Positions 44,860 through 59,800 of a stretch of 64,000 nt of DNA are shown one piece after another. Location: contig JAXGGA010001583.1 of assembly GCA_038373865.1 (NCBI GenBank), positions 1 to 64,000 on the forward strand, in the 5' to 3' direction. Source of the stretch: Uloborus plumipes (taxonomy: Eukaryota; Arthropoda; Arachnida; Araneae; Uloboridae). Position numbers and translations under genes: made by a program. A model generated the notes under the pieces. It ran no database searches, was not told the origin of the DNA, and saw nothing but the letters and a program-made list of their open reading frames with translations. Within the stretch, counting starts at the first letter, position 1, and each line of letters begins with the position of its first letter.

Positions 44860-47800
44860 GTAAAAGGATGCAAAGTAACGTGTTCAGCAGTTTTTCTTAA
44901 ATATTACAAGCAGAAGATAGAGGTAAAAGAACGTACCCAACCTCAGTCGATCGTCGCCTTCTGAAAATGGAATCCATTCAATCCCTAGTGCTTTTTTGAG
45001 AACGGGCAGTAAATACTACTTCGAAACCAATGTGCTATCAACATTGGTTGCTCAATGCTTATCCTCCAAGATGACGTCATGATTAACATACGCCTTATAG
45101 GTTTTTCTCAAATTTTTCTATCTCATAATGGCAACGTTAGTTTTTTATTTCCTTCATGTTTTGTTTACTTTCGCTTTTTAAGATTGTCGTAAATTGTAGC
45201 GCATCTTGAGCAAGACGTCGTTTAGACGGCGCTTTGAATGTCCTTGTATTACTTTTGCTTCAAACTTTTTGACCATTAAATCTCTGATTCTTGGATGATA
45301 AGGAATAAAAAAAAAAAAAAAAAGTACAATGCTCAGGTATAGTAATTTATCATCTACGTGTATAAAAAAGAAATGAATGCATTCAATTTTTTTTCCAAAA
45401 TTTTTTTTCCGGTGATAATGCTTGAAAAATTATGTTTAAAAAAATTAATTTTTGTGTTCTGTTGCTTGCACAGTTTTTATTCTTGATCTTGTTTCTAGGA
45501 ACATTCGATTGCTGCGGAAAATAATCATCAATTGGCTTTGCATCTTCACTCGTAGATGTGGACGTAAGTCTAAAATTAATGAGCGTATAAAATGTAGGGA
45601 AACATTTTGTAGTTGGTTTCAAAAGATTGAGAATATTTCTGCTCTGCTGAATAAACTGATAATTAAATGTAAAAACTATTTTTTTTACTGGATGCTTTAC
45701 ATTTAGACTCGTTTACATTTTAGCATTTATATCTGCCATTATAACGATTCCTTAGTAAATTTTAAATCAAATTTAAATTTTCTGTACAAAAAGAAAAATG
45801 CAAAAAGTTTGATAGTTGTTGAATACAGTACAGAACCTTTTATCCGGGAACCAAAATACCGGGAAACCAGAAAACGGGCAACATTTTGTCGATTTTTCCG
45901 CCACTTTTTAAAATACGGATTTTTGGCAATTTCTAAAAAATGAAGAGTTTTTTTTTTGAAATACCTAAATGAATATGAACGGTTTCTTCATAAATACCAT
46001 ATAAGTGGCATATAGCTCAGAAATTTTTAATATTGTAATATCTATAAGCACTTCTGGATCATTTTCTCTTCAGGATGCATTTATTTGTTATAGTAACTTG
46101 GGTTTTATAAACAATTGGCAAATATCGCTTCGTAGCGATCCAGAAAACCGGGAAATTCAGTTATCCGGAATAGCTGTCGTCCCAAACATCCCGGATAATT
46201 GGTTCTCTACTGTATTCCATTTATGATACATCCCTTTTACAACGAAGTTAAAGCTGCATGCTATGCTAATTTACACTACAATTACTAACATTTAGCTACT
46301 GATATAGCTTTGAAAAAAAAAAAAAATCGAGAGAAATATGGATACTTTTTGTCCTTTTCTGTGGTTTAAGAAGGCAAAGTCCCAAGTTTTGGGAATTAAT
46401 ATGTACTTGTATCCTCTGGATATGCTCCTGCTCAGTTGCGTAGGGTATGGGGTGGTCCCCTGGTCTGGACTTCTCCCATGAAGCTTAAAGTTAAGCTTCT
46501 ATAATGTAAATTAAAACTTTTTTTTACGAGGTCTTTTTCATTACATAATCATTTTTGTGCAGCTATATATTATTTCTACTGCCTGTTTTGTTTATCACAC
46601 TAAATCTTTCTTATTTCTTAATCAAATTCCATGATTTTCTCTCATTCTAAAGCTTACCGTACCAGCTGTTGACAAAAATAGACCCACTGCCAGAAAATAT
46701 TTTTTTTTGTTGAAAAAATCATTTTTACTGTGTTTTTTATTACACATTACTTCAATGAATAGTATGCGAAAGCTAAGATGCAGTGGCGTGGTTGAATAGC
46801 ATGCTGCGTTACAAACGTGAAGATAGTGAGTTGGGATTCTTCTACGGGTACTTTTGATTGACTTTTTTTCTCCAGTTAATCTTGATTCGAATTTTGAAGA
46901 AAATATAACATAAACACTTTGGTAGGATTTTAAACCAGTTTTTTTATTGCATCAAAACTGAAGGAACTTTTTATTTTTGCATGAATACTATTTCTTGACT
47001 ATTTTTTTTTGGGGTTTTTTTTAATGCTTTATAAAAATGCAAAAGTAAGGCATGATTTAATATTTCATATTTTTAAAATCTACAAAAAAAAGCAATTCTC
47101 TGCCTGTTTTTTGAGAAATTAACGTTAAAAAAAATCAAATTTTTGAATTATTGCTGTCAAGCCTGAAAGTTTTGTGCAGGTCAGCTAGTAACTGTATAGT
47201 ACCAACATAAAATTGAAAATCAAATTCGGATTACTTCTGTTTACCAAGTTTTAGAATTTGGTTTCCTGAGCTTGGTCACACTCCCTTGAGGAATTTCTCG
47301 TTACGCCACTGCTCTTGCATCAAGTTAACAGTTGTAAAGTACTCCTGCGTCTTATTATTCTTTAATTAGTTAAAAATTAGTTTTTAGTACTGACCTTTTT
47401 ATTGTTTTAATATTTTACTGATTATTTTTGATTGCTTTAAAAAGAAACATTATCTATATAGCATAAATGAGTCGTTGAGGATCAATTTATATAAAATTAT
47501 TAATTATGAAAAATAATTTTATAAAAGAAAAAAGAAAGTTTAAAAAGGCCATTTTACGAAAATGCCGCCATTTTGTCCCGCACGTTAGACGCATATATTT
47601 CGTTAAAAAGCAGTAATATTGAAAATGAATGAACAAAGTTTATTGTTCAGAAATCCCTCACCAGTTTCTGAGTTCTTACCTGTCAAAATTTTGTTAATTA
47701 CTGTTTAAAATCACTACTTTTTACTGAAATACAAGAGCGTCATGAGCGGAACAAGATGGCGGCTTATTCATGGAATGGCCCAAAATCTTTACCAATGGAT

Positions 47801-50800
47801 TAAAGGCAATTTATCAAGAACCACTAAATCCCAACAAAACGTGAATATAAAGTAAGGATTTTAAGTAAAAACCCTTTAGATCTATAGTTTGACCTTAGGA
47901 ACTATCTATTTTGCTAAATGGATGTAACTGGCTTTAATTCTAAACAGCTTAACCTTTTGGAACCGGGCTGTTTTTTAGAAATTTTTCTTTCGACCCAGGT
48001 AGTACGACAGTTGAACCACAGATTTCTTTTCCATTGAAAAGAGAAGGTATAAACTGTCGTACCAGGCGTATGAAACCTTGAAAAAATAAATCCCCGGCTC
48101 CAAAGGGTTCGAGTGAAAATCTCAATCCCGTCCTCTAAAAAAAAAAAAAGTTACGGTACAGCATGTGTACTGCCCGGCCCCTAAAGGTTAATGTCACAGT
48201 TTAAGGTTTTAATGTTAAATAGCTTATGTTAAATAATTTTTAAAGTGCATTTGTTTATTGCAGATTTATTTCGATTATCATTGGGCTGCTTGATAGTATT
48301 TGTACTGTACATATCTACCTCGTATCATTTTGTCAGCAATGGTAAGAATTTTACTTTGTTTTAATATTTTATACTATTGATTAGCAAAAAAAAGTATTTT
48401 GGGTGTAAACATTTTTACGCCAATGGTTGAAACAGAAATAGCAGTAAAATTTCTGGTATGTGAACCTGTACTGCCTCTGTTATTACAAATTTGCTAATTT
48501 TTTATTACTTGTAAAATGTTTCTCATTCCATTGTTAACTATGTAATATTTCTACTTTCAGACAAATCTTACCCTCTGCAAGATTTTAATGATACCTGTAA
48601 GTTTTATCGTTTTTTTTTTAAATTCATTTTTTATTTTGAAATTAAATTGAAGTCTGTTTCAAGTTTAACTACTAGTCCTAAATCTGAAAATATTTATTAT
48701 TTATTTATTATTGTTTTTTGATAACATGAGAGTCATCTTCAAAAATATTTTTATCGCTTTTTATTATATTAGTTTTTGATTATTTTAATTTTATGTTATA
48801 GAATATCATATGTGTCGTATATTGTATTCCTGAAGTACCAAAACTTCTGTATAGTGGCTTAATGCATTTCTTTCAGTTATTTGTTATCATGTTTAAAATT
48901 TATCTCTATTTTTTTGACCTTTGTTCCTTTCTATTTCATGCTGTTGAAAAGATGTACCGCCAAAGTTGTAGATTTAAATCAAATTTTATTTAGTTGCTAG
49001 TGAGCCCTAGCAAGGTTAAAAATTTGCTGTCAAAACTGATGCCAACTTGGCCACAGCTTAAGTCATGGAAGCCATAAAAATCACAGATATCTAGACCAAC
49101 AGCCACACATGCACAAAAATTTAGTAGTTTGTGGGGAAAAAGATACTTTTCAGAATTTGTGGTTTATGCAAAGATAATTATTTGCACTTATTATGATATA
49201 TATATTGATATAGTTATATGATATAGTTATCATTTCATGAGCAGAATTTTTGACACTAAATAAAACCTTCCTAATTTTCTTGCTAGTATACATCAAACAT
49301 CAAAGCAAAAATATCACTTTCTTCTAGAAATGCTTTTAAACTAGGGTACACTCTAAAATTTCGAGATCAGCTGATATATTTTTGCTTTCTAATAGGGAAG
49401 TTTCAACAACTATTAAATACTCCTATTTTGACTGCTAGATATTGTTAAGACACTTACAAAACTCAAGAATTTAAAATCGCTGGTTTTAAAACACAATTCT
49501 TGATTTTTAATGAGTTTTTAAAAACTCACGTGCAAAAAAAAAGTGCCTTGAAGGCGCAATCTGTGACGTTAAATAGCTCTACTTTTAGCATTTCACCCAC
49601 AAAAATTGTATTGCAGTTATACTATTGTTTTATTGCAGAGTTTTTTTCCTTCCATTATTAATTAGTTTGAGGCTGTTAATTCACTGTGGAGATTGGATTC
49701 GTCAAAGGGCAATCCAATAACCTGCCACGGATATTTGATTGATTGTTTTTGCGACGAAAATCATATTGAAATTTTTAGCGAGGCATTACTTGGCAACTTC
49801 TACCTTTTTCCAGCAGCTCGCGAAAAAATCCTATGACACTACGGAAAACTGGTTTCTATTCGGCGGATAAGCAGTTTCTCGCTCCAGGGTTGGTGCTCTG
49901 GCGAAAAATCCATAATCCTTTTGACATCACAGTCACTTGAACTTTAAAAATTATTTAAAAGAAAACTACTTGTCATATCGCAATTTTTTTCCCACGGATG
50001 ATGATCATGTATGTTGTTCTATTATATAAAAATAAAATTAAGAAATCCAAAACTTCACTATCGGCATTTATTTGTCAGTAAATATCAATTTTTTTTCAAC
50101 TTTGATGCTCAAACATATGAGTTTTGATATTCTGTTTTTATATTTTCAGCTTACACAGAGACTGCTTTGCTGTTACAAACAGATGCTGTTTTGAAAGAAG
50201 CTGTAACAGAGAAAAGTGAACGTACTAAGCGTATTTATCAAAGAGCAGTCTTAAATAATGAGTATGAAATATTTTAATGTTTAAAGTTAAAAATTCTCAA
50301 GTTCTGGTGTTTTGTATGAGAATGTTGGTTGTATGCTAAATATTTAATATTGTAACAAATCTTGTAAATAGTTGTTGTTTTTCCTGCCTTGCACCATTTT
50401 TGGCGAGGAATCGTTTGGTGTCACTAGTTTTGGTTTTATCTGGCGGCATGTTGCAAAAGTATCTGAAGATATCACTTTTACCATTTGTATAACGACCTTG
50501 TAACATTTTGTAGTTTTTGCACTTCCCCTGCATTTAATAAGCATGAAGACATTTTCGTGCTGAGTTGCAATATTGTGGGTTTTCTTTTTATCACTAGAAC
50601 TTTCTTGAATGGATTATTTAAGTTTGTGAATGAACAGAACACTCCGGATTTTGCTAGAATGTTGTAGAAATATCCTTCCGAGTATAAATAGCTGTCCAAC
50701 TGCCTTGCACACAGTTTTTCTCAGATATGATTTCTGGGTCGCTTGTCTTATTCGCTTGGGCGAATGTTTTACTTTTGTAATTTCTTAATTACTGTTCACG

Positions 50801-53800
50801 TTAGATATGTGGTGCTGAGTTAGGGCCATGCTCCACATCAGCGTAAAACGCGACCGAAACTGAAGGCAGAAACCAAAAATCCGGGTACTTTCCATAGGAA
50901 CACCATTGAATCCATTTTACGCTTCTGCCTATTTTTTCTGCTTTACGTCGATGTGGAGCATGGCCCTTACTGTTGAGAGTACAGTGAACTGTTTGCTACC
51001 TAATTGCTGGATGTTTAGCAATTGTTTCCTGCTCCTATTGTAAACAAGTGTACATAATGGTAAATAAATTTATAGTTACTTCCTCAAGATTGGAATGATT
51101 ATTTAAGAAAGTTGAAGGTGCTACGGACTCGTTACAATATACTATCTAAACATCAATTTTTTGTTCTTATATCAATGTATAAGTTATTTTAAAAAGCTGG
51201 TAGGGAAGTTTAGTCAGTGCATAAACAGTTTGTATTTCATTTAAAAAAATTCTTTAAAAAAATAATAAAATGTTTGAAAGGATTTGAAATTGTTCAGAAA
51301 ATTGTTTTTCTTTGATGAATTGGCTGTAGCTACCTACATCTATAACCAGTCCTAAAATAAAAATGGCGAGACAATTTGTTTGTTCTCGTCCGTTGGTTAG
51401 ACATGCTCGTTCACTGGGTTGTTAAACTTTTTTTAACTCGAAACGCCCCCCCCCCCCAAAAAAAAAACTGAAACAGAACCAATTGTCTTCTCTCATTTCT
51501 TTTTTGAGTGAATTTTCAATATGCTTGAAAATGGATTTTTTTATTTTCTGTTTTTGTGTTGTTAAAGTTTTATTTGTTTAATTTTTTTTTGTTTGCTCAG
51601 TTTTTTAACCAGTATTACATGAGCTTGAGATTTAAAAAGTATTTGTATGACTTATTAAGAATATTTACTGATTGAATGCATAGTTATTGCAGTACTCGCC
51701 TAATAGTTGTCAATATGTTTCCATACAAAAAATTGTAAATTTTGTGGCATGGAAACAACCCCATACCATTGCTCAAAACTAAACACATTAAGCGTTTTAA
51801 GTCTTGAATCATAATTTAGATCTGAAAGTACTTTTTTAAAACTTGTTAGTCCTTCTTTGCACCTTCTTCAAAGAGTTAATATGTTTTTTAAGATAAGATT
51901 TCACTGCATGTTCTAACTTTAATCTCACCAAACTTCTGTAGTCTTGCTTAAAGTAAAAGTAGAGTTCCGTAGAAATATGCATTATCCCTATATGCATAAA
52001 CATATTGATAAAAAAACCCCAGCATTCTGTTAGTTTTATTACATGTAATGCTGTGTAGTTGATTAAACTTTTAAGTTCTGATTAATTAAGACACCAGGAT
52101 CAACTACTGTTTCTTTTGCACACATGATAGATTCTTGTAAGTACTAACTTACATGGCTATTTCCATAACCTAAATAAAATGCATGACATTTTCTGACATC
52201 AAAAGTTAAATTTGTTATTATTTTTTATTTTAATTTTTTGTTTCTATCACAACAATACTTAAGGAAAATACTTTTGTTGTTCTTTTTTAAAATTATTAAT
52301 CAGTTTGAGTATTAGTATCTTTTTGAGGTGTCGATGAACATTTAAGTGTTTTATTACAGAGTTGTAAAAATCCATCCTGCTATTCAAGTTGGAAACATTG
52401 TACCCAATTGTGGACGTCACAAAGCTTGTGATGAACATTCGTTTTCTGTTCATATATATACAGGAAAGGATCACAGTGATGAACCTCGACTTTGTATTGA
52501 TGGGAAGTAGTAAGTAACTTTGATGTAAATTTTATGTATTTTTTATTTGCTGCCTATAAACAGCAAAAAAATTTATATATATTTTTAAAAGTTTCATTTT
52601 AGAATAAAATGAGACTAATGAAATAAATGAAGTAATCTTTTTTTCAAGATAAGAATGTTTGGTGTACTGTTACATATATAAAAATGGTTTTATTAATTTT
52701 AAATTTTATTTGATATATCTTGCTATCTGTTGCTTTTAGTTTAACAAAAGAAAAATAAACCACCAAGAACAATGTAGTTAAATTCTGATATAAAAAGTTA
52801 TCAAATGATTTAGCTATTGTATCCTCAGAAATTATTCATGTAGGGACCATGTTGGGAATCTTAAATTGCCTACATATTGCCTACATACTCTTAGCCGAAG
52901 ACTAATTTTGATGAATTTTAATGATGACATTTCTTTTCTTTTGAAAATTTAATCCAAAAACAAAGTATAATTTATAAAACACAGTTTGAAAACACTTAAT
53001 TTACATTTTAAATATGCTGCACATGAATTAAATTATACACGTAATGATAATACATAAAATGTTTAATTGTCATTCTACATCCAGCATTTCTTGGGTCAGG
53101 CATAAGGGACGAATGCAGAAATCGTTTTTGGGATGGGTCCTAAAAAGTACCTCCATATATATTTCATATATAAAAAATCATGAGGTTTCTTTAAATGTTT
53201 TTAAATATACCTTAAAGACAATTAATCTACTCTAAAGTACAGAAAGATCACGTACTAATTTACTTTGAAGTTGGTGGAAACTATCTTTTTTAACATTTTA
53301 AGCCAATTGTAACAACTAAACCTTACATAATTTCACCAAAATGGTATGATAATGCACAGTATTACTTAGAAGCATTGCCATTATGGTAAAAACAAAAGTT
53401 TATTAAAAACAGAATAATCGATTTTTTTTGTAAAAGAAGAATAAATAATTGTTTTTTTGATATTATGTGCTCTTGAATTCAAAACTTGCTTTATGTATTC
53501 TTTTACACTGCTCAAATGACACAGTACTCCCATAGCAAATTAAAGTGAATTTATTCAAATATGCTTTGTGTGAATTTTTTTTCTGGGAGAAATAGTGTAA
53601 TTTTTTTACTTCTGTTATGAAGAAGTAAATTAAGAAATAGTTAATGGTATAGTTGAATTATTTTTAACTCTTTGGGAGAGCCACGGCCTCCTGTCCTCAC
53701 CCTAAAATCCGCTACTGGCTCCAAATGAATTCCCAATTTGTGGCAGGCTTTATTTTTCTCTTGCAAAATTTTTGAGAATTTTGTGAAATAACTTTGAGGA

Positions 53801-56800
53801 TACAAGAGATTTTTTTTCAATGGATATTTTAGAGAATTTTCTGTTCACCATTGCTCTTGCCAAATCGGTTTATTTTGTCTAATTTATGATTTTTAGGGTG
53901 AAATGACATATTTGTTTATAAACTGCAAAATCACTTTTTCACAAGTCTGCCGTAACTGCAGAAACTTTTTCCTCAAATTTTTTCTTCTTAAACCGTTTCA
54001 GTTTATATAAAATTTGAAATTTTCAGCTGGTAAAATCACTGACACCTTCATTTTTTTCACAAAATTATTGCTCACAAAAAAAGTGCTTTTACAGTACTTA
54101 AAATTTTGTTACATAAATATTATTTGAAAGTCCCAACTTTTGATTACAATTCTTTTATCTGAATAAAATATTATTTTTTTCTGTAGTGTTCTAGGAAAAG
54201 ATTTGAATGAGGCTGGAAGAGGCATAAATGTAGTAGTTATGGACAATATGACAAAAACAGTTACTCGCACTGGTCATTTTGATACATACGAAAAAGGTTT
54301 GTGTTCCCTTTTCTCTTATGTTTCATTGACTATATCTAGCTTATTACCCCACATTGCCCGGTATTGCATTATGTTTAACTTATCTCATGCTAAAATGAAA
54401 TATGTGAGCCTTAAATTGATAATTCATTGTTAATCATAATCTTTGTTGGAAAATACTCATATTTAAATGTGTTAAATTTTATCTATTTGTATGCTTAAAG
54501 GTTTATCTCTATTACTCTATCTATTAAAAATTGAAAGAAAATGGCCATTTTGAGACAAAAAATTTGAATTTTGAGCTTTTTAGATTTTTTAAATATTTCA
54601 AAAGCCTGCCTATGTGAATTCTACCATATCAAGGAACCTGTGTGCCAAGTTTGATAAAAATCTGACACAAACTGGATCTGTATAAGGAACAAACATAAAA
54701 ATATCATACATAGATCCATTTTTATATATACAGATATATGTATATTTTTATATACTATATAAAAACAGTATACATGGCTACTTTTAATTAACATTTTAAT
54801 TAACAAAGTGCAGATCCTTAGTGGGGGGCCTTGGAGGTTATGACTCCCTTTTCAGCTTCCAAAGATAGCCTAAAGCTGCATTTTGCAGCTTCTGTTTTGA
54901 AAATTCCCCCCCTTACTGCTTATTTATGCCTGAAAGGTGCCTTTATGGTATTTCTCCCTACTTTTCATTAAAGAGTCCTTCAGAAACTGATAGCACAGAA
55001 TTGGGTCTTGCATAAATTATAAATTGAAATAACTTTTTAGAGCATCATTAAATGACAGCACAAAAACAAGCCTGGGCCCTTGCTGTGGGTGGCATATTCA
55101 CCCTATTTTTTCATTGACACTCTGTATGAGCACTTGGTGGAAGATACGTAAGGTAGGCAGGCTGAAGTTTTGGTACCAGTTTGGGACAATTGAAGATTAG
55201 AGCTCCTGTAGAAGACAGGCTGACCTATGCCGCCATTTTGATGCCCACTATCTCAGATGTAAACAAGAGTACGCTGCTATGTTGGCGCATTTATCGCTTT
55301 TATTGCGCGTTTTACAATTTCGTTAAGAACAAATTTCCGAGTTGCGTATAAAAAAAGTCTTATCCTTTGGAAACGTGAATATACAAATGAAAAACTTTTG
55401 AAAAAAAAATCAACATTTTGCAGTATCATATTCTATTTACATGGAATTTAATGCAAATGAACTTTAATAAGAAAATTAAGTACTGTTTAAGGAGTTGTTT
55501 CTCTGAGAATTAATTTACCGGTGATTTTGCGAATTTTACCGAATGTTCCTTCTATATGTAAAGTTCAAATAATTCACGGGGCTTAAATTTTGGCATTTAC
55601 AATACGCTCAAGCATTTTCACAAAATAATTTATTTTAATTCTGTATAATTGGGTGAATTTTAAGGCAAGTAAAATGTATTTTTCAAAATTGGTTGTGAGT
55701 TTATATGAGATATAATAACTAAAACTGAATGAGTAAATAAATAAATACCTCCACTAAAAAATGTATGAACTAATGTCCAACAATGAAATTTAGAATTTAA
55801 AAAAATAAAAACCTAATACATAGATGATGCCCATTTTAAGAATCTCTCAGTTATTGTTTACTTCAGAAGAAAAATATCAAACTAAAAACTAGTTATAACT
55901 TTTCAAGTTGAGCATGAAACCTGAATGCATTTTCAAAAGATGACAATTAAATAAAAGAACTGGCCAAGGAAATCAATCTTCAATTATTTGCTTAAAAATT
56001 TCAATTTTTAATGCTATAAAAGCATTGCTTTGATTTGTTTGAAGTAGTAATGAAAAATCAGACATTTAATTACGACGCATTCCTCGCTAAATTAAAAATA
56101 CGACGAGTGTTTAAATTTGGTTGGCGATAAACATTGGTAAGGAAAACATTTTACCGCCAAGATTTATGGCAAACCTGTTATTTCTTAAGGTATTGTTTTT
56201 TTAATTGCTACATCAAAAGTTTCAGTGTGTAGACCAGTTTTTGTTTAATTCGGGAAAAAGAAGACACTTCATAACAGATTCTAACCAAATATATAAGGTA
56301 TCCATAAAAAATCAAGCTCACTAACTATGCAAAGTTGGAATTTTTCGGCGGAATCCAATTTTCGCGCCGGCAGTTTATAATCCAATTCTTCCTTCCTTTT
56401 TCACATGTTGGGAACCTAAACATTCGGATTTTATTCCTCGAGTGATTGCTACAATTTATTGCAGCACAATCACCCATTTTTCTGTATATAAACCTTCAAA
56501 TCGGCGAGGTTTTTGTTTGCAGACGACACAGCAAGCACACTAAGTGGGAAACAAAATGGCTGACGAGTCAGCTCCTAGTTATAGTAGCCTTATTGAAGAT
56601 CTGCCACTGCTGAAAAGTTTCATGACCGACTCCTTTTGATGCATCAAACGAGAAGTGCTAAAATTTGTAATTGACAAAACTTTGTGAAAGGGCATCTCTT
56701 TTTAAGATATTTTTTTGTGCTCTAATGGACTCCCTTAACTTATTATTATTATCATTATTATCGTAAGGGGTGAGGGGTGAGTTGGAAATTCTCAATTTTT

Positions 56801-59800
56801 TGAGTCAATTTCTAAAAATTGATACAAATAAATTAGAGATGGAACGAAGCGGCAATTGGCCGAAGCGCCGAATACCGAAGCTTCGGCCAACTAATGGCCG
56901 AAGCTTCAGCTGGCGCACATATTGAAGTTTTTGGATTAAATACATAATAAATGCGTAGAGTTTTATACTTTTCTCCATATGTTTTAATATTCTTAGCGTT
57001 ACACAATATTTTCAGCTTACTGTGGTATTCTTAAATTGATTTCATTAATTAAAGTTTATTTTTATGTTGGTTGTTTTTATTTTAATGTTCTTAGTATTAC
57101 ACAGCATTTTCAGCTTACTGAGTCATTCTTAAATTAATTTCACTAATTAAAAGTTTTCTTGTTTTGTTTTGCTTTGTACTGCTAGTACAAGAAAAGATGA
57201 CATTACTATTTTTGTATTGCAAATTAGTAGTAGGAAGCTCTACTTAGAACATGAAAAGCTCAGTCTGCAGTTCAGTTGATGTTTTATAATAAAACAACTG
57301 ATATGATCATGTATTATACCATAGAACTATCCAATCTACTACTATTTACGTTGTGTTATATATTTATCTTACTATTCTTAATGCAAAATGCTTCAGTTTT
57401 TGGTGAATTCGAAAAAATAGTAGGGTAAAAGCACCAGCAGCCGGCTATTTAAGAGATCTTTTGTTGATCTTGGCTAACCTAGAACTTTCAGCTATCAATA
57501 CAGTAACAAAAACAAGGTAAAACTTTAGGATGAACCTTTCTGATAGTGAATCATCTACTTGTTTCAGAAATTAAAAAAAAAAAAAAATTATGTTAAAATT
57601 AGAGATGTAAAATTTCCGGAAATTTTGAAGTGATGGAAAAAAACCGTTTTTTTTCCTGTTTTTTTCCGGAAAAATTGGAAAAAAAGGAAAAATTGACTTT
57701 TTTACAATTAAAAAGAGGCGTTTTTTAATAGTTTTGTTTTTCTCGGAATATTTAAAAGGTTAATCATTAAAAATATATGCAATCAACACATATTATTTTT
57801 CCTGATGGCAGAAATACGCATAATTAGGTAGGTTTTAATAGGAAAAAAATAGCCTTACTGTTTTATGACTCAAAGCTTTGTTGGTCAAACCCCACAAATG
57901 AATCATATCGTCATTTCACTGTTCATATTGGATAAAGTGTGTCTTACCCTTATAATTAAATTTTCTATTTTAGACTGCCTTTAAAACTTAAAATAATAAT
58001 TAGATACTTTCAAACATCAATAATAGTGTTTGAAAGAAAAATCAGAATGATTTTTCTCCCTTGCAATATAACCTCACTATCTAAAAATGAAAACTATTGA
58101 GATCTGGTTTTTCCCCACCCAATCTAAATCCAAATAAAAATGAAATGACTTTTTTTTAACCTTTCTAATAGAAAACTATAAACTGCGTAATGGTTTCTAA
58201 ACCTGAACAAAATTTAAACTGGAGTTTCAACTTACTGCACTGCCTTGCTAAGCACAATAGTCGTACCCCAACTTTTCAACAAAACCAGAGTTATTAACCA
58301 GAGGTGGTTCTCTGTTTCGTATGTGTTATTAATAAAATATTTTGTAGTCATTTGTGATTGGAAACTTTTTTTTTTTTAATCTGCTGAATAAAAAGTCATC
58401 ACAACAAAATATATGGAGGCGCAGCTCTTTAAAATGCAATATAATTCAACCGCGACGAGATGGCCGGTGTCAATCAAATGAGAAAATGAGTCCATTCCTT
58501 AAAATAGGTAGAATTTCTACCTATTCAAATTCCCCCATCAATTGTAAATCCCATTCCTCAATTTTCATCTGCGTATCACCCCTTCCTAAAAATGGACAAT
58601 CCTGAAAAAAGGAGGAGTCATAGGCCATCTCTGGGAAGTTGAATTATATCTCAGTTTGAGCTCAATTGCAGATTCTACTATGTGCTTAGCAAGCACGGCA
58701 ATATACATTTAGCTCGCATAGTCAGCGGAAACCTCGTTCTGTGGCTGTTTCAGTGACGATATGTAATTTTTCATAAGAAATAATTTATGTACTTTTAATA
58801 TCAAAAATACACTAATAGTAGGCCAATTATAAAATCTGTTGTGTTTACAAAAGTTGGAATTTAATCAAAATTTTTTTTCACCTAATTGAGCAGTGGTTCA
58901 CTTATTACAAAATATTAAAATGTGTTTTTAACATAAATTTCTGTACTTATTTAGTATTGCTTTAACATTTTCAATTAAAAATTGTGCTGTCCTAGAGTAG
59001 AGAACGTAATGTTTATAAAATGGCCAATATTCAAGTATTTCCTTAAAAACTGGATAAATTTTATTTATCTTTTTTCCTGCTTTTCAAGCTGAAAATTATC
59101 GGGGAGTATGACCAGAAATTGAACATTTTAGCACAATTTCAGTATCCAAATCTATAATTATCCTAAAAAATAAGTATTTTGTACACGATTTGAAAAAAAA
59201 AAGCTCTTTGATATCTGCAATGTAATTAAATAAGGAAAAAAAAAACGAAAATAATGGCTATATACTTTTGCATCAAGATGTTTAGGGGATTTAAATGAAA
59301 AACAAAAATGCATAATTCAATAAATTAACGCTTCTAATAATTATACAAACAAAAGATTTTCTAGTCATTTCTTTCTTAAAAATTAAATGGAAAAATTCAA
59401 TTTTTCCGAAATGGAAATAAACCTCCTCGGAAAAAAACCGTTTTTTTTCCGAAAATTTCCGGTTTTTTTCCGACCATTTTCATCTCTAGTTAAAATCCAA
59501 GCTGTTGTAGCCACTAGTAAATGCTCCAGTAGTCGGCCACAGAATCATCTTACCTGAAACATAAGCAGAATCGCAATCTTGGATGACGGGCACACCATTA
59601 AAAATGAAATAACTCATTACTAATTCAAGAAAAAGTACCCGAAACTTAACTGCCACTGGTTGATGATTGAGGATAAGTACATGAATGTGTGAATGCGTCA
59701 TATCTGATTTTGAATTAAAAATGTACTATGTATGAGGAGTTTTTGTCATTGTGGCCGACTACTGGAGCACTCACCCTATCATGCATTCTTTTTTACTTGT

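Noticed and set aside
47752..47803. ATGGCGGCTTATTC start as POMGNT1-like first exon
   Set aside because: It has no usable donor before the stop codon and lies in an inverted repeat; the 44846 and 45499 exons match in phase instead.
50336..50699. Several 60-73 codon frames on both strands
   Set aside because: They lie in the U3-like part of the solo LTR; no conserved protein.
53085..53720. Possible hAT element between ATAAGGGACGAATGC and ATCCGCTACTG
   Set aside because: The ends do not pair and the flanks show no 8-bp duplication.
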